From assembly GCA_963792705.1 (NCBI GenBank), contig CAWBXD010000010.1, positions 38,019 through 102,018 on the forward strand: a DNA stretch of 64,000 nt, written 5' to 3'. The DNA is from JBBQVS01 sp963792705 (GTDB taxonomy: Bacteria; Chloroflexota; Ktedonobacteria; Ktedonobacterales; Ktedonobacteraceae). The notes beneath the pieces were generated by a model. The model made no database searches and was not told where the DNA came from. It was given only the letters and a program-made list of their open reading frames with translations. Position numbers and translations under genes: made by a program. Positions 17,202 through 26,052 of this stretch are shown here, one piece after another. Positions within the stretch are counted from its first letter, which is position 1, and the number at the start of each line of letters is the position of its first letter.

Positions 17202-18559
17202 GTACAGCAGATACAGTAGTAAACCCCAAGATATTTAGTGCCTATGATGTGCGTGGCGTTTATGGACAAGACCTGACCGATGAAGTTGCATATCGCATTG
17301 GACGTGCAGCCGCGCAATACCTCGATGTGCCAGAAATCGCGGTTGGACGTGATATGCGCCTTTCGTCACCTCAGATTTCGGCAGCTATTCTACGCGGTAT
17401 CACCGATCAAGGAGTCAATGCTGTTGACCTCGGCCTGACCACAACTGATGGCCTGTACTTCGCGGTTGGCAAGTTCAACTATCCGGCTGGTATCATGATT
17501 ACGGCATCACACAATCCAGGCAAATATAATGGTGTAAAATTCTGTCGCGCCCAAGCCTTGCCAATCAGTAAAGAGACTGGTTTGGCGGATATTCGTGACC
17601 TCGCGGTAAGTGGTAACTTTACCGAGGCAACACATAAAGGGACCGTCACACAACGCGACATTAGCGACGCGTTTGTTGAGCACGTCCTGTCATTCATTGA
17701 TGTGAGCAAGATCAAGCCACTCAAAGTTGTCATCGACGCCGGCAACGGCATGGCTGGCATGATGGTTCCACGTGTCTTCAAACACCTTCCCTGTGAACTT
17801 ATCCCCTTATATTTTGAGCTTGATGGCAACTTCCCGCACCATCCTGCCAGTCCTATCGAGCCAGAAAATATGGTGGATTTGCAGAAAAAGGTGCGCGAGA
17901 CAGGTGCAGACCTTGGTGCGGCCTTTGACGGAGACGCTGATCGCATGTTCCCAGTCGATGAGCATGGCGATCTCGTGGACGGTTCTCAGGTGACAGAATT
18001 AATGGCGAATAGCCTATTACGCAAGCAGCCTGGCTCAACCATTCTTTACAACTTGATTGTCTCTAAAAGTGTACCAGCATTGATTGAGCAGCTTGGTGGA
18101 AAAGCCGTTCGCACACGCGTAGGACACTCATTCATCAAGGCTGAAATGCGTAAGCTCAACGCCATCTTTGGGGGTGAACACTCTGGTCACTTCTACTTCC
18201 GCGACAACTGGTTTGCTGACTCTGGTCTGATTGCCTTTCTCATCATGCTAGAACTCGTCTCGGTCGAAGACAAGCCCCTATCCGAGTTGCTCAAACCGTT
18301 GGACAAGGGTGTGCGTAGTGGGGAAATCAACAGCACCGTCAGCGATGCACAAAGCAAGTTGCAAGGACTAGAAGAGCATTTCGGCAAGGGAGCACAATTG
18401 GTCGATCACCTCGATGGCCTCACCATAGACTATGGCACGTGGTGGTTCAATGTACGCTCATCCAACACCGAGCCACTCCTTCGCCTCAACGTCGAAGCCA
18501 GCGACAAAGCAACGATGGAGCAGAAACGCGACGAACTGCTTGCGTTTATTCGCAGCTAA
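17198..18559 (+). CDS. manB: Phosphomannomutase/phosphoglucomutase
   Basis: A 453-residue alpha-D-phosphohexomutase. The four family signatures are intact: TASHNPGKYNG with the phosphoserine, DGDADRMFP for magnesium, GGEHSGHFYFRD for sugar binding, and RSSNTEPLLRLN for phosphate binding. FSAYDVRGVYGQDLT is the usual N-terminus of the PMM/PGM type. Its ATG overlaps the GNAT stop by 4 bp. It supplies mannose- or glucose-1-phosphate for glycan synthesis and ends the operon. Confidence 0.92.
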   Translation: MSTADTVVNPKIFSAYDVRGVYGQDLTDEVAYRIGRAAAQYLDVPEIAVGRDMRLSSPQISAAILRGITDQGVNAVDLGLTTTDGLYFAVGKFNYPAGIMITASHNPGKYNGVKFCRAQALPISKETGLADIRDLAVSGNFTEATHKGTVTQRDISDAFVEHVLSFIDVSKIKPLKVVIDAGNGMAGMMVPRVFKHLPCELIPLYFELDGNFPHHPASPIEPENMVDLQKKVRETGADLGAAFDGDADRMFPVDEHGDLVDGSQVTELMANSLLRKQPGSTILYNLIVSKSVPALIEQLGGKAVRTRVGHSFIKAEMRKLNAIFGGEHSGHFYFRDNWFADSGLIAFLIMLELVSVEDKPLSELLKPLDKGVRSGEINSTVSDAQSKLQGLEEHFGKGAQLVDHLDGLTIDYGTWWFNVRSSNTEPLLRLNVEASDKATMEQKRDELLAFIRS

Positions 18560-18572
18560 GATTTCTTAAACT

Positions 18573-18629
18573 TGTAGTGCGTATTCTCTGTGGAAGGTGT
18601 ATGTCTTTCCACAGAGAATACGCACTACA
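18573..18629 (+). terminator. Hairpin with 23-bp perfect stem
   Basis: Perfect 23-base arms around an 11-base loop, 14 bp after the operon's last stop codon. The following bases are A/C-rich rather than a T-run. Confidence 0.75.
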
Positions 18630-18757
18630 TACCCCAAACACACTTCGATTTCTCCTCTTTTTGATTTGAAATTGCTTAGTTCTTCCGCTTTTCTCTTCTT
18701 CAAAAGAATGAAAAGTGAGTGCATGTCTCAGGATAAAAACTCAAGGAGTATATGTTC

Positions 18758-19567
18758 ATGACAACCAATTCAGCAGGACAATACGCTTCAGTTAATGGCA
18801 TCAATCTGTATTATGAGATTCATGGAACTGGCACACCTTTGCTACTGCTTCATGGTGGCTTTGGAACATTTGAAATGTTCACGGCTCTTGCTCCCACGCT
18901 CGCTCTCGACCATCAGATTATTGGGGTCGATCTGTACGGCCATGGACGCACAGCCCTCACTGATCGTCCTCTGCGTTTTGAGCATATGGCCGATGATATC
19001 GCTGCTCTCATACAGCATCTCGGACTCGAAAAAGCCGACGTGCTTGGCTTCTCTCTAGGTGGTGCTGTGGCTCTACAGACCACCATTCGCCATCCAGAAC
19101 GGGTCAACAAGCTCGTGTTAATTTCCACTCCGTTTAAAAGAACTGGCTGGCATCCTGAAATGCTAATAGGCATGACAGCCTTCACCCCTGAGTTCTTTAA
19201 GAGTACTCCCATCTATGATGCCTATACGCATGTCGCGCCAAAGCCAGAAGATTTTCCTCGATTGGTCGCCGAACTGAGGGAAGCACTGAGTCAGGACTAT
19301 GATTGGACTGAGCAGGTTTCCGCATTGAAAACTCCCACGTTGATTATTGTTGGCGATGCTGATGGTCTTCCGCCTTCACATGCGGTAGCGTTTTTCACCC
19401 TCCTGGGCGGCGGCTTGAAGGATGCTAGCTGGAATGGTGAACACCTCATTCCATCACAACTCGCTATCTTACCGAGTGCTACTCATTACAACATTATTTT
19501 CCGGGCTGATCTTCTCCTACCAGTTCTTTCGCCCTTTCTTGGTGGAAAGCAAGTGATGAGCCAATAG
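18758..19567 (+). CDS. Alpha/beta hydrolase
   Basis: A 269-residue alpha/beta-fold hydrolase. LLLLHGGFGTFEMF is the oxyanion loop, LGFSLGGAVALQ the nucleophile elbow with Ser, PTLIIVGDADGLPP the strand carrying the acidic residue and ILPSATHYNIIF the catalytic His. The closest group is the non-haem haloperoxidase/lactonase-like esterases. Start 18758 has AAGGAG at 9 bases; an ATG at 18752 is too close to it. The substrate is unknown. Confidence 0.9.
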   Translation: MTTNSAGQYASVNGINLYYEIHGTGTPLLLLHGGFGTFEMFTALAPTLALDHQIIGVDLYGHGRTALTDRPLRFEHMADDIAALIQHLGLEKADVLGFSLGGAVALQTTIRHPERVNKLVLISTPFKRTGWHPEMLIGMTAFTPEFFKSTPIYDAYTHVAPKPEDFPRLVAELREALSQDYDWTEQVSALKTPTLIIVGDADGLPPSHAVAFFTLLGGGLKDASWNGEHLIPSQLAILPSATHYNIIFRADLLLPVLSPFLGGKQVMSQ

Positions 19568-19587
19568 TACGCGCATTGTCTCTTTGT

Positions 19588-20619
19588 TTATATGCTTACG
19601 TCCGTATCCAACTCACCAGTACCATTTTGCGAAAGGAAGCCAATAGTAAGGCTCTTCATGCCTTTAGGTGCCGAAAAGACGACAGAACCGCTTACACCTT
19701 TGGCACCAGCTTTAAAGGTGTAGGGCAAGCTGTTGTCGATTGGTGGACGCTCATTTCCAGTCGATACAAGGCGAATATAATCAAAGCCATAGCCAGGGGA
19801 GATATCACCACTTTCGGCATTATCAACTTTGAAGTTGAGAAGATAAAATTGTTGTCCTGCCTTACACTGCACCCCCTGATAGGCAAAGCGTGTTTCGATG
19901 CTCGTAAGCTGATAGGTTAAGGTATGACCATAAAAGTTGTATGTGATTGTCGTTGTTTGCGGCAAGGTATGACTGGCGTATTGCGCTGGATTAAAGGCAC
20001 CAGCAAGAGGTATCTTGACCAGTGTTTCATTAAGGATTGTTGAGCCGAGTTGCAATGATAAAGCAGGGAGATGCACACTCTTATTTGGTAGAGAAAAGTC
20101 CAGCCAGCCATTTTCACTCATTCCAGGTTTGGGGCCGACCGAAAGACTAGTATTTGTAGGGATGAGAGAAGGTATGTTTGGACCTATCAAACGAGCAATA
20201 TCGTAGTAGACAAGATTACTTTGAGTAGTGCTATGATTTGCAATGTGCATGTTGAGGCGCACGGTCGTCTGGCCTTGATGAATATCGTCATTGGGAAAAT
20301 ATACTGCATACTGTGCGTTGACAACCGTCATATCTATATCGTCATACAAAGCAGTACGTTGCACGTTCAGGGTGTTCACAGGAATAGCTGTTGGTGTTTG
20401 CACGCCAACGCCTGGAATGTGTACGTCTTTGAGCCAGTTTGCCGCATTCAAGCTTACCACACTAACAATAATAATGCCGATAACCAATAGAAGTATAGTC
20501 CAGAACCAGAGTTTAGAAAACAAAGAGCGTTCTTGTGCTTCTGGCTTCTTGGCTAATTCAGGACGTGGTACAGCACTGATACGTGGAAGTGACGCCGTTG
20601 TAACTTTTTTCTTATCCAT
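19588..20619 (-). CDS. Membrane-anchored extracellular beta-sandwich protein
   Basis: A 343-residue protein with a cytoplasmic N-tail of about 33 residues, one membrane helix (LWFWTILLLVIGIIIVSVVS) and a long external part of repeated beta-rich segments. Near the end, QFYLLNFKVDNAESGDI and FDYIRLVSTGNERP resemble the DUF4352-type immunoglobulin-like domain. No enzyme motif is seen. ATG 20619 follows GAGGG by 10 bases. It is divergent from sucCD. A cell-surface role is inferred from topology; the function is unknown. Confidence 0.72.
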   Translation of the reverse strand: MDKKKVTTASLPRISAVPRPELAKKPEAQERSLFSKLWFWTILLLVIGIIIVSVVSLNAANWLKDVHIPGVGVQTPTAIPVNTLNVQRTALYDDIDMTVVNAQYAVYFPNDDIHQGQTTVRLNMHIANHSTTQSNLVYYDIARLIGPNIPSLIPTNTSLSVGPKPGMSENGWLDFSLPNKSVHLPALSLQLGSTILNETLVKIPLAGAFNPAQYASHTLPQTTTITYNFYGHTLTYQLTSIETRFAYQGVQCKAGQQFYLLNFKVDNAESGDISPGYGFDYIRLVSTGNERPPIDNSLPYTFKAGAKGVSGSVVFSAPKGMKSLTIGFLSQNGTGELDTDVSI

Positions 20620-20688
20620 ACAAAAAATTCCCTCTACCGAATAATCCCTTGCATTGCCTATTGTACTAAACACATGCAACTATTTTTC

Positions 20689-20717
20689 TTGACACATAGA
20701 TGTGTTGGTGCTAGCAT
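20689..20717 (+). promoter_or_regulatory. Promoter for sucCD
   Basis: A perfect TTGACA and TAGCAT with a 17-bp spacer, about 75 bp before the sucC ATG. Confidence 0.5.
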
Positions 20718-20791
20718 AATTCTAGTTACATCGCTTCTCTCCCCACTTGGTAAGTGGTCAACGCACTACATCACAAGGAGCATACAATTCA

Positions 20792-21976
20792 ATGAAGATT
20801 CATGAGTATCAGGCGAAAGACATTCTGGCCCGTTATGGGATTCCAGTGCAGCCTGGGCGTGTCGCACATACACCCGACGAGGCCGAGGCAATTGCCCGCG
20901 AACTTGGCGGACCTGTTGTCATTAAAGCACAGGTCTATGTTGGTGGACGTGGCAAAGCTGGCGGTATCCAATTTGGCGATACACCAGAGGAAGCCCGTGC
21001 CTCAGCAAAAAAAGTTCTCGGTATGGATATAAAGGGGCTTACCGTCGAAAAAGTTTTGGTGACATCGAAGATTGATATTAAAGAGGAATACTACCTCGGT
21101 ATCATTCTTGATCGCAAGACACAATCCCCCGTCGTGATGGTGTCGAAAGAGGGCGGCATCGACATTGAAGAGGTTGCGGCCAACACACCAGAAAAGATTA
21201 TTCAGCAGCCCATCGACATGCACTATGGTCTACGTCCATTCGAGGCACGCGAGATTATTGCTCGTGCAGGTCTTCCTCATTCCACCATTGCCAAAGCTGG
21301 CGATATCCTCTCGAAGTTGGCAAAAGCCTTTATCGATAGCGATGCTAGCCTTGCCGAGATTAATCCACTTGCACTCACAGCTGATGGCAAAGTTCAGGCC
21401 GCAGACGCCAAGATACTCATTGATGACAATGGTCTTTTCCGTCAAAAAGAGTACGCGACCTGGGCCGAGACAGAGGAGTCGAACCCACTTGAGTACGAGG
21501 CAAAGCAAGCTGGCTTGACCTACGTCAAACTTGACGGAGATGTGGGTATCATTGGCAACGGCGCGGGTCTGGTTATGACGACACTTGACATGGTGGCGCG
21601 TGCTGGCGGCAAGCCCGCGAACTTCCTGGATATCGGTGGTGGCGCAAAGGCTGAAATCATGTACAAGGCCCTGCTTTTTGTGGCGAGAGACCCACAGGTC
21701 AAAGGCATCCTGGTCAATATCTTTGGCGGCATCACGCGCGGCGAAGAGGTTGCAAAAGGCGTGATTATGGCACAGTCCGACCTGCCTAAAGGCATGCCGA
21801 TTGTTGTGCGTCTGTCTGGTACAGGGTCTGAAGAGGGTAAAGCACTGCTCAAAGACGCTGGACTCGAATGGGGTCAAGATATGCGCGAGGCTTCGGAGAA
21901 GATTGTCGCGGCCATTAACAGACACGGCGCGAATACTCAGAATGTCTCAAAAGAGCCAGAGTCACGCATAGAATAA
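20792..21976 (+). CDS. sucC: Succinyl-CoA synthetase beta subunit (ADP-forming)
   Basis: A 394-residue ATP-grasp subunit of succinate-CoA ligase in the citric acid cycle. MKIHEYQAKDILARYGIPV is the canonical start, IKAQVYVGGRGKAGGI the nucleotide-binding stretch and NIFGGITRGEEVAKG the conserved C-terminal loop that contacts the alpha-subunit histidine loop. AAGGAG lies about 11 bases before ATG 20792. sucD follows after 19 bp, and both subunits form the enzyme. Confidence 0.96.
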   Translation: MKIHEYQAKDILARYGIPVQPGRVAHTPDEAEAIARELGGPVVIKAQVYVGGRGKAGGIQFGDTPEEARASAKKVLGMDIKGLTVEKVLVTSKIDIKEEYYLGIILDRKTQSPVVMVSKEGGIDIEEVAANTPEKIIQQPIDMHYGLRPFEAREIIARAGLPHSTIAKAGDILSKLAKAFIDSDASLAEINPLALTADGKVQAADAKILIDDNGLFRQKEYATWAETEESNPLEYEAKQAGLTYVKLDGDVGIIGNGAGLVMTTLDMVARAGGKPANFLDIGGGAKAEIMYKALLFVARDPQVKGILVNIFGGITRGEEVAKGVIMAQSDLPKGMPIVVRLSGTGSEEGKALLKDAGLEWGQDMREASEKIVAAINRHGANTQNVSKEPESRIE

Positions 21977-21995
21977 TAGAGGAAGTAAGTAAGCG

Positions 21996-22859
21996 ATGAG
22001 TATTTTGTTAGATAGCACAACAAAGGTGATTGTGCAGGGCATCACGGGCCGCGAGGGACTTTACCATACACGAAACATGAAGGCAGCAGGCACGAACATT
22101 GTGGGTGGTGTGACTCCTGGCAAAGGTGGCGAGACCGTCGAGGGTTTTCCCGTCTTCGATACGGTGAGCGAGGCAATTCAGGCAACCGGTGCTACCGCAT
22201 CATGCATTTTTGTTCCCCCTCCAGGGGCGGCAGACGCCATCATGGAGGCGGCAACCGAGGGCATCAGTTTGATCGTGTGCATCACTGAAGGCATCCCTGT
22301 GGTCGATATGACACGTGCGATGCTGGTTGTGCATGAGCATAACGCGCGTTTAATCGGGCCAAACTGTCCAGGGATGTGTACACCGGGGCAAGGTAAGATC
22401 GGGATTATCCCCTATCAGATTTTCACTCCTGGTCCGGTTGGCTTCATCTCCCGTTCTGGTACGCTCACTTATGAAGTCGTGTCACTGCTTACGGCTGCTG
22501 GTCTCGGACAATCATCCTGTATCGGCATCGGTGGCGACCCCATTATTGGCTCAACCTTTGTTGATTACCTCAAATTGTTTGAGGCTGACCCTCAGACAAA
22601 AGCGGTGGTGATGTGTGGCGAAATTGGTGGTAGCGACGAAGAGGATGCCGCTGAATATATCAAAACGATGACCAAACCTGTTGTAGCCTTTATCTCTGGT
22701 CGTACCGCGCCAGCAGGTAAACGAATGGGCCATGCCGGTGCGATTATCTCTGGCAACACGGGAACGGCGCAGGGTAAGGTTAATGCATTACAAGCTGCCC
22801 ACGTACCCGTCGCCGACACCATTTTCGACATTCCCGCACTCGTACAAAAAGTGTTATAA
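21996..22859 (+). CDS. sucD: Succinyl-CoA synthetase alpha subunit
   Basis: A 287-residue CoA-binding subunit. VIVQGITGREGLYHTRNM begins the CoA-binding Rossmann domain, GPNCPGMCTPGQGKIG is a conserved loop, and GKRMGHAGAIISGNTGTAQG carries the phosphorylated His. Here sucC and sucD form a two-gene operon, with GAGGAAG in the 19-bp spacer and a 19-bp-stem hairpin directly after the stop. Confidence 0.96.
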   Translation: MSILLDSTTKVIVQGITGREGLYHTRNMKAAGTNIVGGVTPGKGGETVEGFPVFDTVSEAIQATGATASCIFVPPPGAADAIMEAATEGISLIVCITEGIPVVDMTRAMLVVHEHNARLIGPNCPGMCTPGQGKIGIIPYQIFTPGPVGFISRSGTLTYEVVSLLTAAGLGQSSCIGIGGDPIIGSTFVDYLKLFEADPQTKAVVMCGEIGGSDEEDAAEYIKTMTKPVVAFISGRTAPAGKRMGHAGAIISGNTGTAQGKVNALQAAHVPVADTIFDIPALVQKVL

Positions 22860-22860
22860 A

Positions 22861-22903
22861 ACACAAGCGATTGGACATGATAGGCATGTCCAATCGCTTG
22901 TGT
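22861..22903 (+). terminator. Hairpin after sucD, 19-bp perfect stem
   Basis: Perfect 19-base arms around ATAGG, starting 2 bp after the sucD stop and ending 19 bp before the next gene. There is no clear T-run, so it may allow partial read-through. Confidence 0.7.
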
Positions 22904-22921
22904 GTATCCAAAGGAACTATC

Positions 22922-24115
22922 ATGACCACTGCACTCATCTATGACCCTATCTTTTTGGAACATATCAATCCGTCGCACCACCCGGAAAAGCCTCAGCGTG
23001 TCCAACTAGCATATGAGGCACTTGAAGAACTGGGTTGGCTCACACGTGAAGGGTTGGTCCAACTCGCGCCACGTGCGGCAACTGTAGATGAGTTGGCTGC
23101 GGTTCATGAGCGCGACTATATTCAAGATGTAGCCGATGCATCGCAGCAGATGGCTGAAGAGGAGGGCAAAGACGGTCATAAAACAGCTTTTTTCGCCACC
23201 GATACCTACATCTCCGCGAAATCATACGAGGCAGCAACGAAGGCTGCGGGCGCGCCACTTACGGCTATTGATGCGATGATGAAAGGCGATATCAAGAACG
23301 CATATTGTCTTGTGCGTCCTCCTGGACATCATGCCCTACCGAATGATGCAATGGGCTTCTGCATCTTCAACAACGTAGCGGTTGCTGCTCGCTATGCCAT
23401 TGACCATTATGGCCTTGAGCGTGTCATGATTATTGACTACGATGTACATCATGGCAATGGCACGCAGGACATGTTTTACAGCGACCCCCGTGTGCTCTAC
23501 TTTTCTATACATCAAGCTCCCTTTTATCCAGGCACAGGTGCCTCCGACGAGTTAGGCGAGGGCGATGCAGTTGGTACAACAATTAATGTGCCTCTGCCAG
23601 CAACATGTGGTTTTGATACCTATGAGGCAGTTTTTCGACAGGTGATGGCTCCTGCCGCTGACCGCTTCAATCCTCAACTTATCCTGGTCTCGGCAGGCTA
23701 TGATGCTCACTGGAAAGATGCTATTCCTGAAACAAGCCTGGGTACCAAGATGTATCTCTCTACGGCAGGTTTTTTCAGACTCAATGAAATTATTCTCAAT
23801 CTTGCGGACTTGCTCTGTGATGGACGGCTGATTATGGTGCAAGAGGGTGGATACAATGTGCAGGCGACTGGTATGTGTGTCGCAACGAGCGTTAATCAGT
23901 TGTTGGGTGGCGATGCTGCGGTTGATAGCTTCGGTCCTCCGCCAGTGGACCCGATGCGTATTAATACCGATGTGTTGGTTGCGGAGTTGCGTCGTATTCA
24001 TGGATTAACAGGGTATCGCATGCGTAATTTCAAGAAGCCAGATGTAGAGCGGTTGCGACGTGAGATGAAGGGACCGGATGCCACGAATACTCCTCCCAAC
24101 TCACAGAATGATTGA
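22922..24115 (+). CDS. Histone deacetylase family protein (AcuC/acetylpolyamine type)
   Basis: A 397-residue zinc hydrolase of the arginase/deacetylase fold. Active-site blocks are RPPGHHALPNDAMGFCIFNN (the paired histidines), IIDYDVHHGNGTQDMFY (Asp and His zinc ligands) and LVSAGYDAHWKD (the third ligand), with EGGYN near the end. Bacterial members deacetylate acetylpolyamines, acetoin-pathway proteins or other acetyl-lysines. ATG 22922 has AAGGA 7 bases upstream. A GNAT gene follows at 24133, which makes an acetylation/deacetylation pair possible but unproven. Confidence 0.92.
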   Translation: MTTALIYDPIFLEHINPSHHPEKPQRVQLAYEALEELGWLTREGLVQLAPRAATVDELAAVHERDYIQDVADASQQMAEEEGKDGHKTAFFATDTYISAKSYEAATKAAGAPLTAIDAMMKGDIKNAYCLVRPPGHHALPNDAMGFCIFNNVAVAARYAIDHYGLERVMIIDYDVHHGNGTQDMFYSDPRVLYFSIHQAPFYPGTGASDELGEGDAVGTTINVPLPATCGFDTYEAVFRQVMAPAADRFNPQLILVSAGYDAHWKDAIPETSLGTKMYLSTAGFFRLNEIILNLADLLCDGRLIMVQEGGYNVQATGMCVATSVNQLLGGDAAVDSFGPPPVDPMRINTDVLVAELRRIHGLTGYRMRNFKKPDVERLRREMKGPDATNTPPNSQND

Positions 24116-24132
24116 GAGGATGCGTACTACCT

Positions 24133-25026
24133 ATGCCAGCCACGCACCTGGATACCTATCAGATACGCGTGTTAACCGCGAATGATATTCCTGCTGTCGA
24201 ACGCCTACTAAATACTTCCGAGTATATATATCAACGCTTTACGCTAAATGAACTGCCCTTGTTGCTTAAGCACTATCCAGCAGTGGGCATGTTTAATGGT
24301 CCAACAATGCACAGCTTTTTGCTGGCACAAAGCGTCAATGGACCGACAGCATGGATTGGCGGTTTTGGGGTCAGTTGGACTGAAAGCAGTTACTATCTGG
24401 ATATCCTGCTCAAATTGCTGGATATCCTCTCAAAACGCCTCATCGCGCAAGGGGTAAAGCATCTACACTATTCTGGTAATGACACTGAACGTGATTGGCT
24501 ACGCGATATTCTCTTAAAACATGGCTTCCTGCCTCATCGTCGTCTCTACTCTTATGATAAATACGACTACACCATACCCGCGCAAGGCAATCAACAGGTA
24601 CTTGTCCGTCAGGTAAATATGAGAGGGAGATGGGGCAAGGCAGGGGATATGGCTGCGTTGTTAACTATTGAGCAAGCATGTTTTGAGGATTTATGGCGCT
24701 ATGACGCCGATGGTTTTACCGATGTTGCTGCCACGCATCCGTATTTTGTAGTGGCAGAGCTACAAGGAAAAGTTGTGGGCTATCAATTCAACGCACTCGA
24801 TAGCGACTATGGCTATCTTGTGCGTATCGCCGTTCATCCTTCGGCAGAAGGCAAACAAATAGGGATACGCCTGATGGCCGAGGCGATACGCTTTTTTCAG
24901 AGTGAGCGTGTGACCCGTATCATGCTCAACTCGCAAGACAACAACACGCACGCCCACCGCCTCTACGAGTGGTTCGGTTTCGTGCGTATCGATCAAATGG
25001 GGTTTGTGTTGAGGAAGGTGTTGTAA
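24133..25026 (+). CDS. GNAT family N-acetyltransferase, two-domain
   Basis: A 297-residue protein. The C-terminal half is a clear GNAT domain (GYLVRIAVHPSAEGKQIGIR acetyl-CoA loop, AHRLYEWFGFVRIDQMGF end). The N-terminal half, opening with IRVLTANDIPAVERLLN, is a weaker GNAT-like repeat. ATG 24133 follows GAGAGGA by 12 bases; a TTG at 24112 overlaps the deacetylase end. It lies 17 bp after the deacetylase gene and is probably co-transcribed with it. Confidence 0.84.
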   Translation: MPATHLDTYQIRVLTANDIPAVERLLNTSEYIYQRFTLNELPLLLKHYPAVGMFNGPTMHSFLLAQSVNGPTAWIGGFGVSWTESSYYLDILLKLLDILSKRLIAQGVKHLHYSGNDTERDWLRDILLKHGFLPHRRLYSYDKYDYTIPAQGNQQVLVRQVNMRGRWGKAGDMAALLTIEQACFEDLWRYDADGFTDVAATHPYFVVAELQGKVVGYQFNALDSDYGYLVRIAVHPSAEGKQIGIRLMAEAIRFFQSERVTRIMLNSQDNNTHAHRLYEWFGFVRIDQMGFVLRKVL

Positions 25027-25027
25027 T

Positions 25028-25069
25028 GGTAAGCCACCACATCTACTAAAGTAGACGTGGTGGCTTACC
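25028..25069. terminator. Hairpin between convergent genes
   Basis: Twenty-base arms with one mismatch and an AA loop, immediately after the GNAT stop and overlapping the last codons of the convergent nucleotidyltransferase gene. Confidence 0.7.
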
Positions 25070-25678
25070 TCGTTCAATCAAGTATTGATCGAACTCATCC
25101 AACGTGCGTACTCCATGCTGTAGGACAGCATCATAGATATCAATACTGGAAACTTCTTGTCTATAAGAAGGCTGCTTCCACCATACGTCCTTGATATGTA
25201 GAATAGCAAGACGTGTTTCAGGTGTAAGTTTCTGCTCCACCATAGTATGTATCGGTTCAGGACGAGTACCTTCTGCAAGCCAGAAGGAGATGTCAATTTT
25301 CCAGTCGGTTTCAGCTCCACTATCGTACAGCACCATAAAAAAATAGCGTTCGTCGTGTGGCAGACTCGTAGGATTGAAGGTGCCGCTTTCGTTAAGGTAA
25401 CGTACCTGCTTGACGCGTGGATGTATCAACAAAGATGTTATGGCTTCATAAACACGTTCTATGCTCAATCCTGGACTTGAGACCGATAGGTCAATATCGC
25501 GCCACGTCATTAATCCTAAGACAGAACTGCCATGTACTCTTACTATTCCTGCACTGCTTAATAAATTAACTAAATGCAGTTCTTTTATGATGGTTTGTGC
25601 CTCGTTTTGGAGCATATTCTGGCGTTGCAATAATTGCTCTGCTTTCGCTACATCTAGCATACTCTGCTCTATAGACAT
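25046..25678 (-). CDS. Nucleotidyltransferase-fold protein
   Basis: A 210-residue protein. IVRVHGSSVLGLMTWRDIDL carries the GS...D-x-D signature of the Pol-beta nucleotidyltransferase superfamily, and TDWKIDISFW may add the third acidic residue. A helical N-terminal segment precedes it. It resembles uncharacterised chromosomal nucleotidyltransferases rather than a known resistance enzyme. ATG 25678 follows AGGAGG closely; the upstream frame start lacks a site. The 3' end runs into a terminator hairpin. Confidence 0.72.
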   Translation of the reverse strand: MSIEQSMLDVAKAEQLLQRQNMLQNEAQTIIKELHLVNLLSSAGIVRVHGSSVLGLMTWRDIDLSVSSPGLSIERVYEAITSLLIHPRVKQVRYLNESGTFNPTSLPHDERYFFMVLYDSGAETDWKIDISFWLAEGTRPEPIHTMVEQKLTPETRLAILHIKDVWWKQPSYRQEVSSIDIYDAVLQHGVRTLDEFDQYLIERGKPPRLL

Positions 25679-25763
25679 GAGAACTCCTCCTAATACAACC
25701 ACGGTATAACATCGCTCGTAAGTAGTAGTAAATTGTGTCCTGCGAAATGAACAGAGGTAGAAG

Positions 25764-25979
25764 ATGATTCGCTTCAGAAACTTTTGGACTTACAGCGTGG
25801 GCCTCGCTATCGCTTGGGTGATTGCTCTGATACTTATACTATTAATCCGAGGTAGTGAGCAAGCGCAACGCGCTCTGTTAGTCTTTTACGGCTACTGTAT
25901 TGGCTGGGTGTCAACAACGATCGCCCGATACGTCTATCCACCACCAAAGCGTTGGGGGTCGAACAGCCATCAGGAGTGA
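25764..25979 (+). CDS. Small membrane protein
   Basis: A 71-residue protein with two hydrophobic stretches (SVGLAIAWVIALILILLI, and about residues 38-56) separated by a short charged loop RGSEQAQR and ending in a basic, Pro-rich tail. The nearest upstream purine-rich site is AGAGGTAGAAG. There is no recognisable family. It stands alone between the nucleotidyltransferase and the cyclase gene. The small size and clear topology favour a real gene. Confidence 0.5.
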   Translation: MIRFRNFWTYSVGLAIAWVIALILILLIRGSEQAQRALLVFYGYCIGWVSTTIARYVYPPPKRWGSNSHQE

Positions 25980-26052
25980 TATTCTCAATCTATCCTGTAC
26001 GCTCGCATCTTGCCGACAACGGGCTTCCAGTAGCTCAAAATGTCCATTAGAC

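Noticed and set aside
22861..22903. Riboswitch before the deacetylase gene
   Set aside because: It is a simple perfect hairpin directly after sucD, best explained as a terminator.
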